Assembly: GCF_035961655.1 (NCBI RefSeq)
Contig: NZ_CP108393.1
Span: 7,959,501-8,023,500 of the forward strand
Source of the DNA: Streptomyces sp. NBC_01317
GTDB taxonomy: Bacteria > Actinomycetota > Actinomycetes > Streptomycetales > Streptomycetaceae
Reading direction: 5' to 3'
DNA length: 64,000 nucleotides
Positions 26,632 through 35,013 of this stretch are shown here, piece by piece. A model generated the notes under the pieces. It was not told where the DNA came from and did not search any database. It saw nothing but the letters and a program-made list of their open reading frames with translations. The first letter of the stretch is position 1; each line of letters begins with the position of its first letter. The position numbers and the translations under genes were made by a program.

Positions 26632-27861
26632 ATGTTCACGACTAGGGAACGAATCGGCCGGACCCGGTTCGGTGTGATCGCCGCTGTGGCGTTCGCGCTG
26701 GCGCTGTTCGGCATGCTGGTACCGGGACTGGCCCCGCCCGCCACCGCCGCGCCCACCGCGGCGCTGCCGGCCTGTCCGTTCTGGAGCGACGTCATCCCGC
26801 CGGAACGGCCCGTGTCCCCCTGGATTCCTCCCCTCCAGACCTCCCCCGCCGTGAACTTCACCCAGCGGCTGCCCGCCCCCACCGGAGTCACCGGGTCTCT
26901 GGCCGGGGGCCGGGTCGCCGTCACGTTCAACCGGGTTCCCGGCGCCCAGTCCTACCGGTTGTGGCGCAACGGCCAGCCGATCGCCTGGCTTCTCGGTTAC
27001 GACCAGCCGACGATCACGATCACCGACACCGCGCCCTGCGAGAACGCCTACTACAACGTGATCGCGCTGTCCGACCAGAGCGCCACCGACCCGTCGACCG
27101 GCCAGCTCTCGGCGCCGTACCAGCTCAACGCCAACGGCTCGGTCGTCCCGTGGGTGACGCCGGCCGGCCGGACCGTCGACATGAAGGTCACCGCCTACAA
27201 CGACACCGGGACGACGGCGTCGGGATACAAGGCCCAACTCGGGGTCTGCGCCGTCGATCCGCGGGTGATCCCGTGGGGCACCTACTTCAGCGTCCCCGGG
27301 TACGGGATCTGCTACGCCGCCGACATCGGGACCTGGATCCAGAACAACACCGTGGACATCTGGCTCCCGCCGGGGACCCAGGCGAACAACTGGGGCGTAC
27401 AGAACCGTACCGTCACCATCATCGCCAACCCGTACTCGGGCACACCCCCGCCCGGTGATCCGAACCCACCCACGGGCGGTGCCGGCCGGATCACCGGCCT
27501 CGGCGGCAAGTGTGTCGACGTGGCGGCGGGGAGCAGCGCCAACGGCACGGCGGTCCAGCTCTACGACTGCAACGGCTCCACCGCGCAACGCTGGACGGTG
27601 GCCTCGGACGGTTCGATCCAGGCGCTCGGCAAGTGCCTGGACCTCACCGCGGCCGGTACGGCCAACGGCACCAGGGCGCAGCTGTACGACTGCAACGGCA
27701 GCGGCGCCCAGAAATGGCAGAAGGGCACGGGCAACACCCTGGTGAACCCTGCATCCGGCAAGTGCCTCGACGTCGTGGACCGCTCCACCGCCAACGGAGC
27801 CCGGCTACAGATCTGGACGTGCGCGGGCGGAACGAACCAGCAATTCGCACTACCTGTCTGA
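26632..27861 (+). CDS. Secreted protein with 3D domain and C-terminal ricin-type lectin
   Basis: This protein of about 409 residues has a signal peptide ending near ATAAPTA, then a fibronectin-III-like segment (about 80-165). A 3D domain follows (about 180-275, with VDPRVIPWGTYFSV and AADIGTWIQNNTVDIWLP), as in MltA/resuscitation-factor-type peptidoglycan enzymes. A Pro-rich linker and a ricin B-trefoil (about 285-409) complete it, with repeats such as GKCVDVAAG, GKCLDLTAA and GKCLDVVDR. The 3D fold plus lectin suggests cell-wall or glycan binding and perhaps cleavage. No clear ribosome site precedes ATG 26632, and TTG 26626 is an alternative start. Confidence 0.8.
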   Translation: MFTTRERIGRTRFGVIAAVAFALALFGMLVPGLAPPATAAPTAALPACPFWSDVIPPERPVSPWIPPLQTSPAVNFTQRLPAPTGVTGSLAGGRVAVTFNRVPGAQSYRLWRNGQPIAWLLGYDQPTITITDTAPCENAYYNVIALSDQSATDPSTGQLSAPYQLNANGSVVPWVTPAGRTVDMKVTAYNDTGTTASGYKAQLGVCAVDPRVIPWGTYFSVPGYGICYAADIGTWIQNNTVDIWLPPGTQANNWGVQNRTVTIIANPYSGTPPPGDPNPPTGGAGRITGLGGKCVDVAAGSSANGTAVQLYDCNGSTAQRWTVASDGSIQALGKCLDLTAAGTANGTRAQLYDCNGSGAQKWQKGTGNTLVNPASGKCLDVVDRSTANGARLQIWTCAGGTNQQFALPV

Positions 27862-27878
27862 CACATCGTCAGAGTCTT

Positions 27879-27908
27879 GCCCCGGAGGCGACCCCTCGCC
27901 TCCGGGGC
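27879..27908. terminator. Hairpin between convergent genes
   Basis: A 13-bp perfect stem (27879-27891 and 27896-27908, starting GCCCCGGAGG) with a CCCC loop lies 17 bp after the lectin gene and before the end of the DUF5954 gene. Confidence 0.75.
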
Positions 27909-27938
27909 CGTTCATGAACACGCCGACGTCGGCCGGCC

Positions 27939-29069
27939 TCAGGCGCCGGGGGCCGTCTGGTCCTCGTTGTTCTCGTCCTCGTCCTCGCCCTCGTAGTGAA
28001 TGACGCCGTCCTCGTCGAGCAGGGGGCGAATCTGCTCGGGAGGATGACTGTCGATGTCGGACGGGCGCGGTCCTTCGGGCCCGTCGGGGCCCCAGCGCAG
28101 CAGCCGGCGGGCGCGGCAGACCTGGTGGACGGTGCCCAGGACCTCGATCCTGTTGGCGTGTTCGGCCCGGAGGCGGTCGGCGGCCTCGGCGTAGGTGGCC
28201 AGTTCGGCGGTCGCGGTGCCCTTCGCGGTCACCGTACGCGCGTCGGCGTTCCTGTCCTCGACATCCCAGGGGATGAGGCCGAGCCGTCGCGGCTCGAACC
28301 AGGTGAGCGAGAAGTCCAGTGTCTTGCGGGCCTCATGCGCGGTGGCGTGCAGGCCGCTGGCGGCCTTCCACGCGTCACCGTCCTGTTCCACGATCCTGAA
28401 CAGCGCGGGCAGCAACAACACATCGGGGTGGGTGTCCAGCGCCCGTTCGGAGTCGTCCAGCACGTCATCGGGGAACCGGGCTCCCGTGTACGCCAGTTGG
28501 CGGCGCGCCAGCCGTTCCGCGGCCTGGACGGGTGTGACCGCCGCTTCCGGGTCCAGGACCAGGCCGTCGTCGATCCCCGGCTCGCGGACGCCGCGGTCCC
28601 AATTCGGTACGGAGGGCTCAGGATCGGTCGGCCGGGGCTGCTCGATGCCGTCCGGCCCGGCCGCGGTGTACTCCTCGGCGCGCACCACCCGGTAACGGGT
28701 TCCGAGTACGGTCAGCTCGTCGACGCGTTCGCTCTCCAACCGGGCGACCGCCGCCAGCAGGGCACGCCGCTCGACCCTGTCCTTGGCGTCGTCCTTCGCC
28801 CGGAACCACAGTAAGGAGTTGAGGCTGTCCCGGGCCTCCTGCGGACAGCCGGCCACCACCGCGACCACCACCCGCCACCGCGAGGCGTCGTCCCCCGCGT
28901 TCTGCGTGCCCTGGGCGACCACCCCGAACAGCGGCCCGCGCACCAGCATCGCCCGCTCGTCCAGTATGGCGTCGAGCGCGTCCGCCTCCGTGACCGCCTC
29001 CACCGGCCCTTGCGGCTGCCTCACAAGGATCGGCCGCATCCGGTCCGCACTCTCATCCCGATGACTCAT
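27939..29069 (-). CDS. DUF5954-like actinobacterial protein
   Basis: The protein is 376 residues. It starts MSHRDESADRMRPILVRQ, contains PQGPVEAVTEADALDAILDE, and ends in a long run of Asp/Glu. This matches actinobacterial DUF5954 proteins as I remember them. Two similar blocks (FRIVEQDGDAWKAASGLHAT and LGTRYRVVRAEEY/LGTVHQVCRARRL) suggest an internal duplication. The function is unknown. No signal peptide or membrane segment is seen. Confidence 0.65.
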   Translation of the reverse strand: MSHRDESADRMRPILVRQPQGPVEAVTEADALDAILDERAMLVRGPLFGVVAQGTQNAGDDASRWRVVVAVVAGCPQEARDSLNSLLWFRAKDDAKDRVERRALLAAVARLESERVDELTVLGTRYRVVRAEEYTAAGPDGIEQPRPTDPEPSVPNWDRGVREPGIDDGLVLDPEAAVTPVQAAERLARRQLAYTGARFPDDVLDDSERALDTHPDVLLLPALFRIVEQDGDAWKAASGLHATAHEARKTLDFSLTWFEPRRLGLIPWDVEDRNADARTVTAKGTATAELATYAEAADRLRAEHANRIEVLGTVHQVCRARRLLRWGPDGPEGPRPSDIDSHPPEQIRPLLDEDGVIHYEGEDEDENNEDQTAPGA

Positions 29070-29229
29070 GCTCCCCATCCTGCCGACGGCGGCAGGCGCG
29101 CATTGCTGTTTTCCGGATTCCCAACTCCATCCGGGCATGTGAGGACCGGCTCGCGCCGGGCTCCGAATCGACACCGGGGCCGGGTCGGCCCGACCGGAGG
29201 ACATCGCGGCGGCCGAATTCCGTCCGGGA

Positions 29230-29484
29230 GTGGCCTTCCCGTCCGACCTGAGGGAATCGCCGCCGCGGCACGACGGCGTACAGCTCCAGGACGGAACACT
29301 GACACTGGACTACTACGGGCCGCCGTCCGGCGTCGAGGACATCGTCCACAGCACCGAGTTCCTGCGGGGCATCGGGTCGGACGTCGCCGAGGACGAGGCC
29401 GATCTCGACGAGGAGGAGCGGGACCAGTACGCGTACTGGCCGCACGAACGCCTCCTGATCACCCTGGACAAGGGCCGTGTCGAG
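29230..29484 (+). other. Unidentified open reading frame leading into the Tn3 relic
   Basis: This 85-codon acidic stretch (LTLDYYGPPSGVEDIVHSTE, DVAEDEADLDEEERDQYAYW) reads in the same frame as the transposase fragment that follows but does not look like transposase. It may be the 3' part of a gene truncated and fused by the Tn3 insertion or a deletion. I do not recognise it. Confidence 0.35.
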
Positions 29485-29827
29485 CGCATCCCGTGCGAAC
29501 TGTGCGTGCTGGTGGCGCTTCGAGACGCGGTGCGAAGGCGGGAGATTTGGGTGGTGGGGGCGAACCGGTGGCGTCACCCGGAGGACGACCTGCCCGCACG
29601 TCAACACGCTGCTGATGCAGGAGGTCCTGGCCGATCCGAAGGGGGCGGACAAGCTCACCAACGCGGACCGCCGGGCGCTGTCGCCGCTGTTCTGGACCCA
29701 CGTCAATCCGTACGGCCGGTTCGCGCTGGACAGGAACAGCCGTCTCGATCTGGACCTGTCTGTCCGCCGGGCGACAGTGCCCGGCCCGCGTGCCCCGCAG
29801 GGTGAGGCAGCCGCAGCCGCGGCGTGA
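29485..29827 (+). pseudogene. Tn3-family transposase relic A (internal deletion)
   Basis: The first part (29485-29596) encodes CELCVLVALRDAVRRREIWV and GANRWRHPEDDLPA, from the middle of a Tn3-family TnpA. At 29597 it jumps, with a frame change, to the extreme C-terminus (HVNTLLMQEVLADPKG, ALSPLFWTHVNPYGRF). Several hundred residues are missing in between. The join lies at CACGTCAACACG (29597-29608), the same 12-mer at which relic B at 34776-34958 breaks off. The gene cannot make an active transposase. Confidence 0.8.
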
Positions 29828-29869
29828 CACTCGGGCTCCGGGCCTGGCCGGAACCCGAGTGGAGGCAAT

Positions 29870-29902
29870 GTTGCCCGGGACGCTTCAAGCGTCCCGGGCA
29901 AC
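29870..29902. terminator. Near-perfect 33-bp hairpin
   Basis: Arms of 16 bp (29870-29885 and 29887-29902, starting GTTGCCCGGG) form a very stable stem about 40 bp after the transposase relic. It probably terminates the transcript, although it could be a leftover of the mobile element. The remaining 210 bp up to the SDR gene hold nothing I recognise. Confidence 0.65.
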
Positions 29903-30112
29903 GTGCGTGAGCGGCAGCGGCGGGGCTACCGGGAGACCCAAAGCCCAGCCGTCGCCGGTCCGGGTCAGGGCGTAGATGGCGGGGGCCCGGCCTCTTCCTA
30001 TTCTTACTGTGGGAGCCGAACGCGCCACCCGCCGGGCCGTGACCCAGCTCAACCAGTTCGGCCACACCGTCCCCCTCAACCTGAGGAAGAGGGCATCCCG
30101 GCCTACGAACCG

Positions 30113-30871
30113 TCAGGCCGATGACCCACTGTCGATGACCAGGTCGGTGCCGACGACCGCGCCGGCCGCGGGCGAGGCGAGGTAGAGCACCGCGGCCGCC
30201 ACTTCTTCGGCCTCCGCGACCCGGCCGAGCGGGTTTTCTGTCTTCACCCGCTCGGCGCGGTCGGCCTCGGTCTCGCCGGGCCGCAGCGACATGGGAGCGG
30301 CGGAGGCGCCGGGGCTGACGGCGTTGATGCGGATGCCCTGGTGGATGTGGTCGAGAGCGGCGGCGCGGGTCAGCGCGGAGACCGCTGCCTTCGAGGTGAT
30401 GTACGCGGCCACGTTCGGGATCCGAAGGTGTGCGCCCAGGTTGGAGGAGATATTGATGATGGCGCCGCCGCCGTTCTCCTTCATGTGCGCGATCTCGTGC
30501 TTCATGGCCAGCCAGACGCCGGTGACATTGGTCCGCAGCACCGCGTCCCAGTCCTGCTCGCTCACCTCGCCGACGGGTACGGTGGCGCGGAGTATCCCGG
30601 CGTTGTTGACCGCGATGTCCAGTCCGCCGAAGCGGGTGACGCTCTCGCGTACGAGGTTCTGGAGGCGGCCGGAGTCGGTGACATCGGCGGTGACGGCGGT
30701 GGCCGTGCCGCCGGTGGCCTCGATGAGGCCGACCGTCTCGTCCAGGGAGGCCGCGGTGCGTCCCGCGGCGACCACGCATGCGCCCTCGGCGGCGAAGGCG
30801 ATCGCGATCGCTCGGCCGAGGCCGGAGCCTGCGCCGGTGACGAGGACGGTCTTGCCGGTGAAGCGGTTCAT
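30113..30871 (-). CDS. Short-chain dehydrogenase/reductase (SDR)
   Basis: This 252-residue classical SDR has the cofactor motif TGAGSGLGRAIA, NNAG at about residue 89, the catalytic Ser in NISSN, and Tyr/Lys in AYITSKAA. It reduces or oxidises an alcohol/ketone with NAD(P)H in the cytosol. It is the last gene of a tetR-MFS-SDR transcription unit, 25 bp after the MFS stop. The paired transporter suggests modification and export of one compound. Confidence 0.88.
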   Translation of the reverse strand: MNRFTGKTVLVTGAGSGLGRAIAIAFAAEGACVVAAGRTAASLDETVGLIEATGGTATAVTADVTDSGRLQNLVRESVTRFGGLDIAVNNAGILRATVPVGEVSEQDWDAVLRTNVTGVWLAMKHEIAHMKENGGGAIINISSNLGAHLRIPNVAAYITSKAAVSALTRAAALDHIHQGIRINAVSPGASAAPMSLRPGETEADRAERVKTENPLGRVAEAEEVAAAVLYLASPAAGAVVGTDLVIDSGSSA

Positions 30872-30896
30872 TTGGGTGACTTCCTTGAGTGATGGA

Positions 30897-32243
30897 TTAC
30901 TTGGTGCGGTGGTTCAGGAGGGCGACGACGGCGAGGGCGGCCCCCGTCGCGGCCAGGGACCAGGCGTCGCTGCCGAGTGTGAGCAGGACGGCGAAGAGGA
31001 CGGTCGGGCCGAATTCCATCGCGGTGTTCAGCACGCCACCCGCGAGCCCGGTCTGCTGCTGCGGTACACCTTCGGTGGCGAGCACGGCGGCTCCGGCGAA
31101 GGAGGCCGCGGTGCCGGCCGGCAGCAGCACAAGGCCCGGCAGCAGTCCGTACGCGTACCAGGTGTGCGCATCGAGCCCGGTGAACGCGAGGAGGGCGATC
31201 CCGGCCGCGCCCGTGCCCAGCCCGGCGGCCGTGACGGCTCCGGCCCCGTACCGGCCGATGAGCGGTCCTGCCGCCCGGCCCGAGGCGATCAGCGCAACGG
31301 CGAACGGCACGAAGGCGGCCGAGGTCTGCAACTGGGACCAGTCGCGCGCCTGCTGGAGGTGGAGTGAGAGAACCACAAAGGTCATTGCGGTCCCGCAGGC
31401 GCTCAGCGCGATGGCCGTGAGGGCGAGGGCCCGCCGCCGGTCAAGCAGGAAGCGGGGTGGCAGCAGTGGGTCGCGGGCCCGGCGCTCGGCGTACCAGAAC
31501 GCGGCCAGCAGCGCGGTCCCGCCGAGCAGCGGCACGAGCACGCCGGCCGACGACCAGGGTCGGGCGTCAGTGACGACGAGCCCGTAACTGGTGAGGGTGA
31601 TCCCGACGGTGGCGAGCAGAGCACCCGGCAGGTCGAGAGTCCTGCCCCGGTTCGGTGCGGTGTCCGGTAGCAGCCGGGGCGTGAGGGCGAGGGCTGCGAT
31701 CGCCACCACGAGTGGTACGGCGAAGGTCCAACGCCAAGAAAGCAGCGCGGAAATGACGCCGGAGAGCAGATTCCCCGCAGTCGCGCCGAGCACCGAGAGC
31801 CCGCCCCAGGTGGCCATCGCCCTGCCGTACGCGGTGGGGGAGGGGAAGACGGCGCGCAGCACGGCCATGGCGGCCGGCGCGACGAGGGCCGCGCCCGCGC
31901 CCTGCGCGAAGCGCGCCGCGAGCAGTGCCCCGATGCCGGAGGTGAGTGGGGCGGCGGCCGAGGCAGCGGCGAAGAGGACAAGGCCCGCGGTGAGGGCGCG
32001 CCGCCCGCCGTAGCGGTCGGCGAGGCGTCCGCCGAAGAGCAGCAGCCCGGCGAAGGTCAGTCCGTAAGCGGCGCTGAGCAGGATCAAGTCTGCGCGCTTC
32101 AGGTCGAATTCGCGCCCGATGCGGGGCAGCGGTACGGCGATCGCGGCGAGCGTGAAGATCAGCGTGGTCTGGACGCTGCCGAGGATGACGAAGGCCCATC
32201 GGTGCTGCATGGCGGTGACGCGGGCGGTGCCCGTGGCGGTCAT
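30897..32243 (-). CDS. MFS transporter of the tetR-MFS-SDR cassette
   Basis: This 448-residue protein has about fourteen hydrophobic segments and the MFS motif GGRLADRYGGRRALTAG after the second one. It resembles drug exporters. The operator-like palindrome in front of it and the TetR gene upstream on the same strand suggest substrate-induced expression. Confidence 0.85.
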   Translation of the reverse strand: MTATGTARVTAMQHRWAFVILGSVQTTLIFTLAAIAVPLPRIGREFDLKRADLILLSAAYGLTFAGLLLFGGRLADRYGGRRALTAGLVLFAAASAAAPLTSGIGALLAARFAQGAGAALVAPAAMAVLRAVFPSPTAYGRAMATWGGLSVLGATAGNLLSGVISALLSWRWTFAVPLVVAIAALALTPRLLPDTAPNRGRTLDLPGALLATVGITLTSYGLVVTDARPWSSAGVLVPLLGGTALLAAFWYAERRARDPLLPPRFLLDRRRALALTAIALSACGTAMTFVVLSLHLQQARDWSQLQTSAAFVPFAVALIASGRAAGPLIGRYGAGAVTAAGLGTGAAGIALLAFTGLDAHTWYAYGLLPGLVLLPAGTAASFAGAAVLATEGVPQQQTGLAGGVLNTAMEFGPTVLFAVLLTLGSDAWSLAATGAALAVVALLNHRTK

Positions 32244-32260
32244 GCTTCCCCCTGATATTT

Positions 32261-32279
32261 GACCGATCGGTTCATTATT
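32261..32279. promoter_or_regulatory. Operator-like site before the MFS gene, matched before tetR
   Basis: GACCGATCGGTTCATTATT contains the palindrome ACCGATCGGT (32262-32271). A similar site with GATCGG plus an AT-rich tail (GATCGGTCGGTCAATAATT, 32930-32948) lies just upstream of the TetR gene. The same TetR probably binds both. Confidence 0.6.
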
Positions 32280-32321
32280 TGGGCGTACGGAAGGAAGCCC
32301 GGCGGCTCCGGTGGGTGTGAT

Positions 32322-32924
32322 TCAGTCCAGCAGGGCCAGCGCCTGCTCGGCCGCGTCCCGCACCCGGGCGGGATCGTTCGACGCTTTGCCGACGATCCGT
32401 ACGCCCTGCAGCAGGACGAGCAGCATGCGGGCCAGCGCGCGCGGATCGCGGTCCTCGGCAAGCTCACCCTGGGCCTGGGCCCGTACGAGCGCGGAGTGCA
32501 GTGGGGTCTCGAGATGCTCCCAGCTGATCTCGACCCGGCGGGCCGCCGCCGGGTCGTGGGGGGCCAGCTCGGCCGCGGTATTGGTGACGAAGCAGCCGTT
32601 CAGCCGCCCTTCCGGGGAGGCGGCTTCCGCGGCGAAGCGGCGCACTATCGCCCGCACCGCGGGCAGTGCGGGGCCCGGCTGGGACAGCTCGGCCAGGAGG
32701 AGCGGGTCACGCATCTCGGCGTACCGGTCCATGGCCTTCAGATAAAGCTCATGCTTGCTACCGAAGGTCGCGTAGATGCTGGCACGGCCGACGCCGAGGT
32801 GCTCGACGAGATCCGTCACTGACGTCGCTTCGTAGCCGCGCCGCCAGAACAGCTCAAGGGCCGACTGCAGCGCGGCGTCCGGATCGAATTCCTTGGTCCT
32901 GGCCACGTCGAGGACCATAGCCAT
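32322..32924 (-). CDS. TetR-family regulator (AcrR/QacR-like)
   Basis: This 200-residue protein has a helix-turn-helix (SVTDLVEHLGVGRASIYATF) and a C-terminal TetR_C-type region ending LALLD. It is the first gene of the tetR-MFS-SDR unit. The ATG at 32922-32924 is chosen. Like its neighbours downstream it lies between Tn3 relics. Confidence 0.87.
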   Translation of the reverse strand: MAMVLDVARTKEFDPDAALQSALELFWRRGYEATSVTDLVEHLGVGRASIYATFGSKHELYLKAMDRYAEMRDPLLLAELSQPGPALPAVRAIVRRFAAEAASPEGRLNGCFVTNTAAELAPHDPAAARRVEISWEHLETPLHSALVRAQAQGELAEDRDPRALARMLLVLLQGVRIVGKASNDPARVRDAAEQALALLD

Positions 32925-33253
32925 ATCTGGATCGGTCGGTCAATAATTGTGCACCGCGGCTGGCCCTGCGAGGGAGCGGAGCCGTGGGCGCGGCACGGTC
33001 AACTTGGGGTCTGGTCCGGGATGTCATCTGTACGCAGCGCGCGTTCAGGGTGTACCAGCGGTCTGATTGCAGGGGCGTGGGCACATCGGCCGGCGCTCAC
33101 CGGGCGGCTCCCAGAAACGACCCTTCGCCCGAGCAAGATCAAATAAGGTCGGGCGAAGATCACCAAGAAGCGGATCGGCTCTCAGAACCCGTTCGCGCTC
33201 AAAAGTGGCAGGAGGGGGGTTTTGCGACTTGCGTGGTGCGAAAGTCAGGGTCC
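32925..33253. other. Intergenic stretch with an inverted repeat
   Basis: No gene is recognisable in these 329 bp. They include the tetR operator-like site at 32930-32948 and a 10-bp inverted repeat CTTCGCCCGA (33123-33132) / TCGGGCGAAG (33149-33158) flanking an AT-rich core. The repeat may be part of the old Tn3 res region upstream of the recombinase remnant. Confidence 0.5.
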
Positions 33254-33703
33254 ATGACGGCCCCTCAAAAACTTGCCGTCGGACCTGAGTCCGAAGCCGA
33301 TCTCGTCGAATGCCGTCCGTGCCCGAAGTGCAAGGCCGCCCCCGCCTCGCCGTGCCGCTCGCGCAGCGGGGCAGTGACGAGCGCCTACCACACCGGCCGC
33401 TTCACCAAGCTGCCGAAGCCGGCGAAGGAACTGCGGGTGCCGACCCCGGCCGACCGAGGGCCGGGGCAACCCTGGCGGCCCGGCAAGTCGGTGCCCGCGG
33501 CCGTCGACCCCAGTCTGCCGAGCGCGGACATCCGCATCGGCTATGCCCGTTGCTCGCACCTCAGCGAGGAGGGGCTGAAGACCGCCCGGGAGATCAAGAC
33601 GCACGCCCCGGAGCACGAGAAGACCCAGGCATACCCGGAGGCCGTCGAGACAGCACACGCCAACTTCGCCGCCCTCCAGGAGCGCGACCACAGCCCCGTG
33701 TAG
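33254..33703 (+). pseudogene. Serine recombinase/resolvase remnant with internal deletion
   Basis: The frame encodes the zinc-finger head of a Streptomyces Tn3-type recombinase (ECRPCPKCKAAPASPCRSRS, HTGRFTKLPKPAKELRVPTP) and the start of the recombinase domain (IRIGYARCSHLSEE). It then passes straight to what looks like late-domain sequence (GLKTAREIKTHAPEHEKTQA, FAALQERDHSPV). The catalytic Ser region and most of the domain are missing, so the 149-residue product cannot recombine DNA. The reading frame is preserved. Confidence 0.75.
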
Positions 33704-33747
33704 TCACTCAGCGCTACGTGCCACCTGGCCGTAGCTATCCGAGAACA

Positions 33748-33790
33748 GGGCCGTGAGTCCCGGTTTCAGCGAAACTGAGGGTTTTCGTCG
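33748..33790. repeat. Possible Tn3-family terminal inverted repeat
   Basis: This stretch begins GGGCCGTGAG and contains GAAACTGAGGGTTTTCG, which resembles the ends of actinobacterial Tn3-family elements as I remember them. It follows the resolvase remnant. No matching opposite end was found, so the call is tentative. Confidence 0.35.
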
Positions 33791-33861
33791 GGAACCGACG
33801 GGTGCTCAGGCCCTCTGCAGGATTTCGACCCGTGTGTTCTCGATGAACTCAAGGTGCCGTT

Positions 33862-34344
33862 TCATCGGTTGAGTGTGTCGATCCGTGCATCACGCTGAAC
33901 CCCCTCCCAATAGTGGGCGGCGGCTGTGACGACCGCTTGAAAGTCGTGCAGCGCCATGACTGCGACGTGGGGCGTGCGCGTCCCCACGGGCGTTTCGGCG
34001 GGCTCGCCGATCACGATCGCGTTCGTGCCGTGGACATACCCGCGGACCAGGCAATGGTCGAGGGATTCGGCAGCCCCCAGCAGCGACGCATCGTTTAGGG
34101 CGGCATCGGAGCGCAACACGGACAGCGTCGCGGCCGGGTCAGCGTCGGGCTGGGCCAGACGCGGGTCCTCAAGCCTGGCCATGTTCTCCAGTGTCAGCAT
34201 CATCGAGCCGAGGATGCAGGGCTCTGAATCGCCCATGATGATGGAGTCCACGATGAGTTGGAAACGGAAGAAACGCGCATCCCAGGGGTCACCTGCTGGG
34301 GTCAAGACCAGCCCGAATCGGCCGTCGTCTGTTGAGATGCGCAT
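33862..34344 (-). CDS. Hypothetical protein
   Basis: This soluble 160-residue protein contains FFRFQLIVDSIIMGDSEPCI and AVMALHDFQAVVTAAAHYWE. No signal peptide or membrane helix is seen. The shape is faintly like small immunity proteins of polymorphic toxin systems, but no toxin is next to it. Its start is 3 bp from the integrase relic on the same strand. Confidence 0.55.
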   Translation of the reverse strand: MRISTDDGRFGLVLTPAGDPWDARFFRFQLIVDSIIMGDSEPCILGSMMLTLENMARLEDPRLAQPDADPAATLSVLRSDAALNDASLLGAAESLDHCLVRGYVHGTNAIVIGEPAETPVGTRTPHVAVMALHDFQAVVTAAAHYWEGVQRDARIDTLNR

Positions 34345-34346
34345 GC

Positions 34347-34757
34347 CTATGACCTCCCGTGGTGTTCCTCGGCTTCTGATGCTAGAAGCTGCCGAGCGGC
34401 GTCGCCGTAGCGGATGGCGGTCTTCTCGTCGATGCCGAAGACGAGCGCAAGGTGGTGCGGGTCGGCGCTGTGGGTGAGGGCCTCTTCGAACTGTCGGTCG
34501 ACGCGGAGCCGTTCCAGAGTGGCGGTGAGGTCGCGGGTCGCCCGGGTGGTCCAGAGCTTGCCGGCCGGGCCGAGTTCGACAGCGGTCTTCTGGGTGATCA
34601 GCAGGTGGCGGTTGGCGGTGTTCGGCCGGCGGCTGCGGCGGTGGTCGAGCCAGGCCAGGACGGAACGGCGGGTGAGGGCATCCAGGCTCCGCACCTCCAG
34701 AACGACATGAAGTCTGCCGGCCAGGGGCGCACGGTCTCCATCGGGGCCCAGGAGAAC
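34347..34757 (-). pseudogene. C-terminal relic of a phage-type integrase/recombinase
   Basis: The sequence GRLHVVLEVRSLDALTRRSV, RRPNTANRHLLITQKTAVEL and VFGIDEKTAIRYGDAARQLL matches the C-terminal tail of tyrosine-recombinase-like proteins often found on Streptomyces mobile DNA. Upstream of about 34757 the frame runs antisense to a Tn3 fragment, so the N-terminal and catalytic parts are lost. Confidence 0.6.
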
Positions 34758-34775
34758 TGACGGGATGTCGCTCAG

Positions 34776-34958
34776 ATGCGCCAGGAGATCCATGAGGGAT
34801 CGCAGGTGGGGGAGAACTGGAACTCCGCGAACAAGGACCTCTTCTACGGCAAGGACGGCGACCTGGCCGGTGCGGACAAGGAGTCCCAGGAGGTCAGCAT
34901 GCTTGCGCTGCACCTGCTCCAGTCCGCCCTGGTCCACGTCAACACGTGCACTCTGAGG
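34776..34958 (+). pseudogene. Tn3-family transposase relic B
   Basis: The fragment encodes EIHEGSQVGENWNSANKDLF and SQEVSMLALHLLQSALVHVN, a late part of Tn3-family TnpA. Conservation stops at CACGTCAACACG (34935-34946). In an intact transposase the next residues would be those with which the second half of relic A begins. The two relics are therefore consecutive pieces of one gene, now 5 kb apart and in reversed order. Confidence 0.8.
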
Positions 34959-35013
34959 TTCGCTGTGGTCCCGTCCCGGGCAGTGCGGCCTCGCGCCGAT
35001 GGCCGGCGGCTCC

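Noticed and set aside
29870..29902. Inverted repeat as a Tn3 terminal end
   Set aside because: It is a self-contained hairpin and lacks the GGGG-type start and ~38-bp length of Tn3 ends. A terminator is the simpler reading.
29885..30079. Small reverse-strand frame resembling a winged-helix tail
   Set aside because: Only a weak likeness (GRAPAIYALTRTGDGW) in 64 codons, with no start signal and no complete domain. It could be a relic but is not supportable as a gene.
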